A stretch of 64,000 bases of DNA from Iodidimonas nitroreducens. Its GTDB lineage: Bacteria; Pseudomonadota; Alphaproteobacteria; Sphingomonadales; Rhodothalassiaceae. The DNA lies in NCBI RefSeq assembly GCF_008579165.1, contig NZ_BKCN01000007.1. One strand, given 5' to 3'. The notes below the pieces were generated by a model. The model was not told where the DNA came from. It worked only from the letters and a program-made list of their open reading frames with translations, and did not search any database. Of this stretch, positions 57,349 through 64,000 are shown one piece after another (position 1 is the first letter of the stretch; each line of letters starts with the position of its first letter). A program made the position numbers and the translations under genes.

Positions 57349-58359
57349 TTGGCAAAAAAACCCACGAGAAAAAATGACGATATTGGCGAGGACATCCGCC
57401 TTGCCCTTTATCGAACACAGCAGGAGGTGCGACAGGTCGAAAAGCGCGCCTATGACCTTTTCCTGCAGAATATGATCAAAGGCACCAGCCATCTGTGCAT
57501 CGGCCAGGAGGCCATCGCCGCCGGTTTCGGGGTGGCCATGAAGCCCGGCGACTGGAGCTTTTGCACCTATCGCGGCCATGGCCACACTTTGGCCCGGGGC
57601 GCTTCGATGACCGGCGTTCTGGGTGAATTGATGGGCCGTGATTGCGGCCTTCTGGGCGGTAAGGGCGGCTCGATGCATCTCACCGATGTCACCAAGGGAG
57701 CGATGGGCTCTTATGCCATCATCGGTGCCCATCTGCCCATCGCCATGGGGGCCGCATGGAAAGCCCAATATAAGAAAACCGGCGAGGTTTCGGTGTGTTT
57801 CTTTGGCGATGGCACCACCAATATCGGGGCCTTTCACGAAGCCGTCTCGATGTCGGCGGTGTGGAAACTGCCGGTGGTGTTTGTCTGCGAAAACAATCTC
57901 TATATGGAATATACCGCCATTGGCGATGTCACGCCTGTGAAAAATCCGGCGGCGGATCGGGCCTCGGCCTATGGCCTGCCTTCGATCATCGTGGATGGCA
58001 ATGATGCCGATGCCGTTTATCGGGTGGCCCAGGAAGCCTTTGCCAAGGCCCGGGCGGGCGATGGCCCATCCCTGATCGAATGCAAAACCTATCGCCATCA
58101 TGGCCATAGCCGCGCCGATCCGGGCAAATATCGCCCCGATGCCGAGGTCAAGGAATGGATCGCCAAAGACCCGATCCCCTTTTACCGCCAGCGGATGCTG
58201 GATTTCGGGATCAGTGAAGAGGCCATCAAGACAATTGAAGACGATGTGGCAAAGGCAGTGAATGCCGCCACGGAAGAATCCAAAAACGCACCGCCCCCAT
58301 CCGAAGATCTGATCTTGAAGGATGTATGGGCTGACGGAGGCTGGGCATGGCGGAACTGA
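57349..58359 (+). CDS. Thiamine-dependent 2-oxoacid dehydrogenase E1 alpha subunit
   Basis: 336 residues. The TPP-binding motif runs from CFFGDGTTNIGAFHEAVSMS to VVFVCENNLYMEYT. GKGGSMHL and KTYRHHGHSRADP are the conserved loops. It resembles pyruvate/acetoin dehydrogenase alpha subunits, and the substrate is not clear. The start is TTG at 57349 with AAAGGA upstream; no ATG is available early enough. It overlaps the beta subunit by 13 bases. Confidence 0.87.
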   Translation: MAKKPTRKNDDIGEDIRLALYRTQQEVRQVEKRAYDLFLQNMIKGTSHLCIGQEAIAAGFGVAMKPGDWSFCTYRGHGHTLARGASMTGVLGELMGRDCGLLGGKGGSMHLTDVTKGAMGSYAIIGAHLPIAMGAAWKAQYKKTGEVSVCFFGDGTTNIGAFHEAVSMSAVWKLPVVFVCENNLYMEYTAIGDVTPVKNPAADRASAYGLPSIIVDGNDADAVYRVAQEAFAKARAGDGPSLIECKTYRHHGHSRADPGKYRPDAEVKEWIAKDPIPFYRQRMLDFGISEEAIKTIEDDVAKAVNAATEESKNAPPPSEDLILKDVWADGGWAWRN

Positions 58360-59324
58360 CGTATCGCGACGCGGTGGCACAAGGCATCGCGCAAGAAATG
58401 GAACGCGACGAGGATGTCGTGTTTCTGGGCGAAGACATCGGCGCTGCCGGTGGTGTTTTCAAGGCGACCGTTGGGCTTTTGGACCAATTCGGGCCGACGC
58501 GCGTGCGCGATACCCCGATTGCCGAACAGGCGATATTGGGCACCGCCATGGGGGCGGCGATGGTGGGCCTGAAGCCCATCGCGGAAATCATGTTTTCCGA
58601 TTTTTTCGCGGTTTGCTGGGATATTGTGGCCAATGAAATTGCCAAAACCCGCTATATGACCAATGGGCAGGTGTCCTTGCCGCTGGTCATTCGCACCGCC
58701 AATGGCGGCGGCCTGCGTTTTGGTGCCCAGCACAGCCAAAGCATCGAAAACTGGGCGATGATGATCCCCGGCCTGAAGGTGGTCGCCCCCTCATCACCCG
58801 CCGATGTGAAGGGCCTTTTGGCGGCCGCCATCCGCGATCCCGATCCGGTGATTTTCTTTGAACATAAAGCCCTTTATCCGGTGAAGGGCGAAGTGCCCGA
58901 TGGCGAATATGTGGATAAGCTGGGCGAAGCCAAAGTTCTGGTGCAGGGCGATGATCTGACCATCGTGGCACTGGCCAATATGGTGCCGCGCGCGGTGGAA
59001 GCCGCCCAGCGCCTGAAGGACGAGCATGGCATTCATGCAACGGTGGTGGACCTGAGATCGCTGGTGCCTTTGGATACCCAAACCATCTTCCGGGAAGTCT
59101 CCAAAACCGGGCGTTTGTTCACGGTCGAGGAAAACCCGAGGCTGTGCGGCTGGGGGGCGGAAATATCCAGCCTTGTGAGCGAGGAACTGTTCTGGGATCT
59201 GGATGCGCCGATCACCCGCATCACGACGCCCCACATTCCCTTGCCCGCCGCCGATCATCTGGAAGATATGACCATCCCGAGCGTTGATCGGATCACAGAT
59301 CGCATTCTCAAATCATTGGGGTAA
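58347..59324 (+). CDS. 2-oxoacid dehydrogenase E1 beta subunit (transketolase-like)
   Basis: 325 residues. It pairs with the preceding alpha chain: VVFLGEDIGAAGGVFKATVG near the start, PLVIRTANGGGLRFGAQHSQ, VVAPSSPADVKGLL and the C-terminal LFTVEENPRLCGWGAEI (the usual His of acetoin/pyruvate beta is not obvious). It ends with the LPAADHLEDMTIPSV segment typical of the family. Overlapping starts and stops show that it is translated together with E1alpha. Confidence 0.92.
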   Translation: MAELTYRDAVAQGIAQEMERDEDVVFLGEDIGAAGGVFKATVGLLDQFGPTRVRDTPIAEQAILGTAMGAAMVGLKPIAEIMFSDFFAVCWDIVANEIAKTRYMTNGQVSLPLVIRTANGGGLRFGAQHSQSIENWAMMIPGLKVVAPSSPADVKGLLAAAIRDPDPVIFFEHKALYPVKGEVPDGEYVDKLGEAKVLVQGDDLTIVALANMVPRAVEAAQRLKDEHGIHATVVDLRSLVPLDTQTIFREVSKTGRLFTVEENPRLCGWGAEISSLVSEELFWDLDAPITRITTPHIPLPAADHLEDMTIPSVDRITDRILKSLG

Positions 59325-59341
59325 ATCATGGCCAAAGCAAT

Positions 59342-60777
59342 ATGCCTGTGGAAACGGGTCTTTATATCAATGGTGAATGGCGGCCGTCTTTGGATGGCGC
59401 CCGGATCGAAGTGATCGATCCCGCCACCGAAGAGATCATCACCGATGTGGCATCGGCATCAAAAGAAGATGCCCTGCTCGCCGTGGAGGCCGCCCATGCC
59501 GCCCAGCCCTTATGGGCGGCCCGCCCACCCCGCGAACGGGCTGAAATCCTGCGCCGGGCCTTTGATCTCTGATGACCGCTCGGGCCGAGGATTTCGCCCG
59601 GCTCATCACCCTTGAAAATGGCAAGGCGCTCCGCGATGCAAGGGGCGAGGTGGCCTATGCCGCCGAATTTTTCCGCTGGTATGCCGAAGAAGCCGTGCGC
59701 AATCTATCGGATATTTCCACCGCCCCTTCGGGCAAAAACAGGATCCTGGTTTTGCAGCAGCCCGTGGGCGTGGCGCTTTTGATCACGCCATGGAATTTCC
59801 CGGCGGCCATGGCCACCCGCAAGATCGGTCCGGCGCTGGCGGCGGGTTGCTCGGTGATTTTAAAGCCTGCATCGGAAACCCCGCTCACCGCACTGGCCAT
59901 TGCCAGCCTTCTGGAAGAAGCGGGCGTGCCCAAAGGGGTGGTGAATGTGATCCCCTCGGCCCGTTCATCGGCCATCGTACCGGCTATTCTGGATGATCCC
60001 CGGGTGGGGAAGCTGTCATTCACCGGGTCCACCGGGGTGGGGCGCATCCTTTTGGGCAATGCCGCCAAAACCATCGTGAATTGCTCGATGGAACTGGGGG
60101 GCAATGCCCCGCTCATCATTTTCAATGATGCCGATCTCGATACCGCCGTTGAAGGAGCCATGACCGCCAAAATGCGCAATGGCGGCGAAGCCTGCACGGC
60201 GGCCAATCGCTTTTTTGTGGAAGATGGCATTGCCGATGATTTCATCCGCGCCTTCAGCCAGGCGATGGCCGGGCTGAAAGTGGGCAATGGCCTTGATGAT
60301 GGGGTGGAATTGGGCCCGCTGGTGAACCGTGGGGCCCGCGATGATATGGAAAAGCTGGTGGAGGATGCCCTGGCGCACGGCGGCAAGCTGGAAACCGGCG
60401 GCACAAGGCCCGATCAGCGCGGCTTTTTCTATAATCCCACAGTGATCAGCGATCCCGGTGCCGATGCTTTGCTTTTGCAGGATGAAATCTTTGGCCCCAT
60501 CGCCCCGATCCAGCGATTCGATGATCTGGATGATGTCATTCGGCGCGCCAATGATACGGAATACGGCCTGATTTCCTATGTTTTCACGGAAAATCTGAAA
60601 AAGGGCCTGCTGGTCTCGGAACGCCTTCAATCGGGCATGGTGGGGCTTAATCGCGGCGTGGTTTCTGATCCGGCGGCCCCCTTTGGCGGTGTCAAGCAAT
60701 CGGGGCTGGGCCGTGAAGGCGCGCATGATGGCATGCTCGAATTTCTGGAAAAAAAATATATTGCAGTGAGCTGGTAA
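59342..60777 (+). CDS. Succinate-semialdehyde dehydrogenase-like aldehyde dehydrogenase (frameshifts)
   Basis: NAD(P)-dependent oxidation of a semialdehyde to an acid. It has 478 residues after repair. It carries ITPWNFPAAMATRKIGPALA, FTGSTGVGRILL, the catalytic Glu in MELGGNAPLIIF and the nucleophile Cys in NGGEACTAANRFF. The frame breaks at GATCTC(C)TGATG near 59570. A better start may be the ATG at 59328 (GGGG upstream), which needs one extra A near 59336. It sits between E1 and E2, an unusual place for an aldehyde dehydrogenase. Confidence 0.88.
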
Positions 60778-60800
60778 AAAGCTGGCAGGAGAGTGACCTT

Positions 60801-62075
60801 ATGGACGTGATCATGCCCCAGCTTGGGGAATCGGTAGAAGAAGGCACCATTGCCCAATGGCATAAAAAGCCCGGCGATAGCGTTGCCATCGATGAGATTC
60901 TGCTTGAGATCGAAACCGACAAAGTGGCGACCGAGGTGCCATCTCTCGTCGCCGGAGTCATGAAGGATATCCTTGTCGCCGAAGGGGAAACAGCCAAGGT
61001 GGGCACGGTTTTATGCGTCATCTCCACGGCTTCTGATGAGAAGGCGACGGGCGATGACAAATCGGCAGGTGATGAGAAGTCGGCAAGTTCAAAAGGCGCA
61101 AAAGCAGAAACCGCAAAAACGGAGTCCGCAAAAGCCCCCAGCCGGGTGAAAGCGCCGCTGCCCAAAACCGCACCTGATGGCACCCCCCTCTCCCCCGCCG
61201 TGCGGCGGCTGATTGCCCATCATGATCTTGATCCCGCTGCCATCACCGGCACCGGTCGCGATGGCCGCATCCAACGCAATGATGTGATGAAGCATCTCGA
61301 TAGGGCAGGCCCAGAAGCCGCTGCCCCAATGCCCGGGGCCTTCCCCCCGGTGAAGCCATCAGGCGCGATGTGGAGCGCCAGCCCTTCTCATCCCTGCGGC
61401 GCAAAATTGCCCAGAATATGATCCAGTCGAAAAACACCTCGGCCCATGTTCTGCAAGCGGTGGAGGCCGATTTTTTCGGTGTTGAGCGGGTGCGGAGCTT
61501 CATGAAAGGCGCGTGGCGCAGTGCCGAAGGGGCATCCCTCACCTATCTGCTTCATTGCCCGGGCGGTGTGCCTTGCCTTGCCCGATTATCCCGATCTCAA
61601 TGCTGAACGGGATGGCGATAGCCTGTTGCGGCATCGGCATATCGATATGGCCTTTGCCATCGATCTTGATCATAAAGGGCTTATGGCACCGGTGCTGCGC
61701 AATGCGGATGCATTGAAGGTACCCGCCCTTGCCCGTGGGATCATGGATCTGGCCGACCGGGCGCGCAGCAATCAGTTGACCGCCAATGAGCTTTCGGGCG
61801 CGGGCTATACCATCACCAATAATGGCAGCTTTGGCACGCTCATCACGGCACCGATCATCAATCAGCCGCAGGTGGCCATTTTATCGACCGATGGCATCAA
61901 AAAGCGGCCCGTGGTGGTGGAAGGCCCCAATGGCGATGAGATTGCCATTCGGCCTATCGGGGTGCTGGCCCAAAGCTTTGATCATTGCGTGGTCGATGGG
62001 GCCTATTCCGGGGCTTTTCTCAATCGCGTGAAAGAGATCATCGAAACCCGCGATTGGGCGGCGGAATTCATCTAG
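60801..62075 (+). CDS. Dihydrolipoamide acyltransferase E2 (two frameshift sites)
   Basis: 425 residues after repair. The lipoyl domain has the lysine in EIETDKVATEVPS, a linker rich in Ala/Lys/Ser follows, then the E1/E3-binding domain (LSPAVRRLIAHHDLDPAAIT) and the catalytic domain with SFDHCVVDGAYSGAFL near the end (His and Asp of the acyltransferase). Breaks are near 61353 (TCAGGC(C)GCGATG) and 61548 (CTGC(CC)TTCATT, two bases). It may carry acetyl, branched or dicarboxylic acyl groups. An E3 gene is not in the window. Confidence 0.88.
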
Positions 62076-63099
62076 GCCCATTGCACCGGGCGGTAGAGCC
62101 GCGCACGACGAGATGGGGTGTCACCCTATGCTGTCTCGTCTTGTCGGGCGTTTGCTCAATCAGTTTCAGCATCGCGGATGCGGCTTCTTCGCCCATCTTG
62201 TGCAAGGGGATATGCACCGTGGTGAGGGGTGGTTTGAACTTGTCGGAAAAGGGCATGTCATTATAGCCGGTGACCGAAATATCCTCAGGGCAGGAAAGCC
62301 CCGCCTCAATAATGGCATCATAACAGCCAAGGGCGAGCAGATCGTTCGCCGCCACCACCGCCGTGAATGGCTTTTCCCGCTCGAACAAACCGCGCAGGGC
62401 CGCCCATCCTTCTTTTTCGCTATAATTATGGCAAAAGGCGATCAGATCCTCATCAGGATCGAGCCCCTCTTTTTGCATCGCCTCCATGAAGGCCAGATAG
62501 CGGCGAAAGCCGGTGGAAATTTCCTGAGGCCCGGCAATATGCGCAATCTTACGATGCCCCTGATCCAGAAGATGCCGCACCGCCATGGCAATGCCGGCTC
62601 CATCATCATTCACCACCGATGCCACCGCATCATCATCCAAAGAGCGATTGATCAACACCACATGATAGCCTTCATCGATGCAACTGCGGATCAGATCATC
62701 AGCCCGATGCGCGGTGGCAAGGATCAGGCCATCGGTTTGCCGGGCCTTCAATCGCTCAACGATGCGCCGCTCTTCCTCCACACGATTATCGGTATCGCCC
62801 AGAATGGCGGTATAGCCCGATTGCTCAAGGCGATGTTCGATCCCACGAATGATTGGCGGGAAAATGGGATTGCTCAGATCGGGGATCAAAACCCCCACAG
62901 TGAACGACCGGTTGACGCGCAGGGAATAAGCAAAAGGATTGGTTTTATAGCCCAGTTCAGCCGCCGTGCGGCGAATGCGATCGGCCACTTCCTCGGAAAC
63001 GGCATAGCCTTTTTTATTATTAAGAACCCGCGAGACTGTGGACAAATGCACATCGCAGCGCTCTGCCACATCCCGCAGCGTTGCCCGCGCTCGTGCCAT
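62068..63099 (-). CDS. LacI-family transcriptional regulator
   Basis: 343 residues. The helix-turn-helix and hinge are classical (TLRDVAERCDVHLSTVSRVL, then NPFAYSLRVNRSFTVGVLIP). The periplasmic-binding-like ligand domain has NPIFPPIIRGIEHRLEQSGY, LINRSLDDDAVASVVNDD and SVTGYNDMPFSD. The start at 63099 (MARARATLRDVAE) is chosen as the normal N-terminus. It converges on E2 with an 8-base overlap. It is the obvious candidate to bind GCAAACGTTTGC at 51373 and 55818. The inducer is likely the substrate of the dehydrogenase pathway. Confidence 0.93.
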   Translation of the reverse strand: MARARATLRDVAERCDVHLSTVSRVLNNKKGYAVSEEVADRIRRTAAELGYKTNPFAYSLRVNRSFTVGVLIPDLSNPIFPPIIRGIEHRLEQSGYTAILGDTDNRVEEERRIVERLKARQTDGLILATAHRADDLIRSCIDEGYHVVLINRSLDDDAVASVVNDDGAGIAMAVRHLLDQGHRKIAHIAGPQEISTGFRRYLAFMEAMQKEGLDPDEDLIAFCHNYSEKEGWAALRGLFEREKPFTAVVAANDLLALGCYDAIIEAGLSCPEDISVTGYNDMPFSDKFKPPLTTVHIPLHKMGEEAASAMLKLIEQTPDKTRQHRVTPHLVVRGSTARCNGPR

Positions 63100-63251
63100 A
63101 TCTCTATCCCCGGTTTTTGATCTTGTCGCCAGATCGCCTGTCACTCATCTTCGCTATTCATAGCCGATTTTGCCAAAGCGTCAAATTTTACAAACTCTGT
63201 TTCACACAGACTTGTAAAGCTGTTGCACAGACGGATGTTTCAGGCTATATC

Positions 63252-63269
63252 TACGCAAAGCTTTGCGTA
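63252..63269. promoter_or_regulatory. 18-bp perfect palindrome between lacI and the next gene
   Basis: TACGCAAAGCTTTGCGTA is perfectly symmetric. Its core GCAAAGCTTTGC differs from GCAAACGTTTGC only in the central two bases, the usual variation between LacI-family sites. The 304-base gap 63100-63403 holds the upstream regions of both genes and no open frame that I trust. Confidence 0.6.
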
Positions 63270-63403
63270 ACAACATAAGCGCCAGATTTCGACACCCACT
63301 TCACACGGCCGGCGGGCAATTCATGCCTGTCAGCCAAACAGCCAGAACCACAAAGGGCAGGCAGCCTTTAAAAACCGGTTCAGAATAAAAGAAAGGTCAC
63401 ATC

Positions 63404-64000
63404 ATGTCAGGGACATCAAAAGAACAGCTTCATATCGGCTGGATCGGCACGGGCCGCATGGGATATGCCATGGCAGGCCGATTGCTCAAGGCCGGATATA
63501 CAGTTTCGGTTTACAACCGGACCCGCGCCAAAGCCGAACCCCTGGCGGACCTGGGCGCCAAAATCGTCAACAGCCCACGCGATCTGGCGCACTGCGATGT
63601 CACCTTCTCGATGGTCTCTGGCCCCGCCGATCTCAAGCAGGTCGTCTCGGGCGCGGAAGGCGTTTTATCCGATCCCGATCATGCCCCGAAAATCCATGTG
63701 GATTGCTCCAGCGTTTCCGCCGAAGGCTCAGCGGATGTGCGCAAGGATCTGGCAGCACGGGGCGCAGACATGATCGCCGCACCGGTCTCTGGCAATGCCA
63801 AGGTGGTGGAAGCGGGCATGTTATCGATCGTGGCTTCCGGGCCGGAGCAGGCGTTTAAAACCGTTGAGCCCCTGCTCGATGCCTTGGGCGAAGGCGTGTC
63901 TTATGTGGGGGATGGCGAATTGGCCCGGATGGTCAAGATCTGCCACAATATCCTTTTGGGTGTGGTGACCCAAAGCCTTGCGGAAATTACGGTGCTGGCG
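63404..64000 (+). CDS. 3-hydroxyisobutyrate dehydrogenase-family oxidoreductase (3' end missing)
   Basis: Starts at ATG 63404 after GAAAGG and remains open to the window end (199 codons, about two thirds of the usual length). The NAD-binding motif WIGTGRMGYAMAGRLLKAGY is at the N-terminus, SMVSGPADLKQVV follows, the beta-hydroxyacid signature is DCSSVSAEGSADV, and the catalytic Lys lies in MVKICHNILLG. APVSGNAKVVEAGML is the substrate loop. The substrate is not defined. The palindrome 135 bases upstream and the adjacent LacI gene suggest co-regulation with the dehydrogenase operon. Confidence 0.9.
   Translation, partial: MSGTSKEQLHIGWIGTGRMGYAMAGRLLKAGYTVSVYNRTRAKAEPLADLGAKIVNSPRDLAHCDVTFSMVSGPADLKQVVSGAEGVLSDPDHAPKIHVDCSSVSAEGSADVRKDLAARGADMIAAPVSGNAKVVEAGMLSIVASGPEQAFKTVEPLLDALGEGVSYVGDGELARMVKICHNILLGVVTQSLAEITVLA

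Overview
The window comes from an alphaproteobacterium. It has a complete minus-strand division and cell-wall (dcw) cluster in alphaproteobacterial order, the dapE-dapD-HAD cluster, DUF2336 and DUF2794 proteins, an alphaproteobacterial XRE regulator and a GC-rich coding style. A photoactive yellow protein (PYP) gene suggests a marine or halophilic lineage. Rhodothalassium-like or Kordiimonas/Iodidimonas-like bacteria are a guess from the PYP and are not proven here.

Layout. 1-1300: 5' part of bamD, an XRE regulator and a terminator shared with ftsZ. 1290-19140: the dcw operon on the minus strand, transcribed mraZ-rsmH-ftsL-ftsI-murE-murF-mraY-murD-ftsW-murG-murC-murB-ftsQ-ftsA-ftsZ, with most junctions overlapping as ATGA. 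No ddl lies between murB and ftsQ, and no lpxC lies between ftsZ and bamD. Five units of 10-bp spacing resembling MraZ boxes lie upstream of mraZ, followed by rnpB. 20155-25705: a small lipoprotein and a TetR-controlled RND efflux operon. 25706-28984: small membrane or secreted proteins and glutaminase. 28947-32247: a complete three-gene PYP operon (pyp, coumaroyl ligase, tyrosine ammonia-lyase), which is the clearest special system in the window. 32467-38522: a DUF4197 protein, pccB, an SprA-like protein and the dapE-dapD-HAD cluster. 38612-46519: a diguanylate cyclase coupled to a DUF2336 gene, cysE-cysK, plsC and a MASE1 histidine kinase. 46623-50336: an unusual trio of Ddl-like ATP-grasp ligase, alpha/beta hydrolase and membrane-anchored MurF-like ligase. 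50383-55741: intergenic repeats, a TonB-domain protein, a deiodinase-like redoxin with a GST, DUF2794 and malic enzyme. 55787-64000: an operon of M24-fold protein, 2-oxoacid dehydrogenase E1alpha/E1beta, semialdehyde dehydrogenase and E2. A LacI-family gene lies beside it, and the likely operator (GCAAACGTTTGC) occurs perfectly both before this operon and before the redoxin-GST operon.

Quality warning. About 20 genes, including indispensable ones (ftsZ, ftsA, murB, murD, mraY, murF, ftsI, rsmH), are each interrupted by frameshifts. Almost all are repaired by restoring one C or G next to an existing C or G. I read these as sequence errors and annotate each gene across the break, giving the approximate site.
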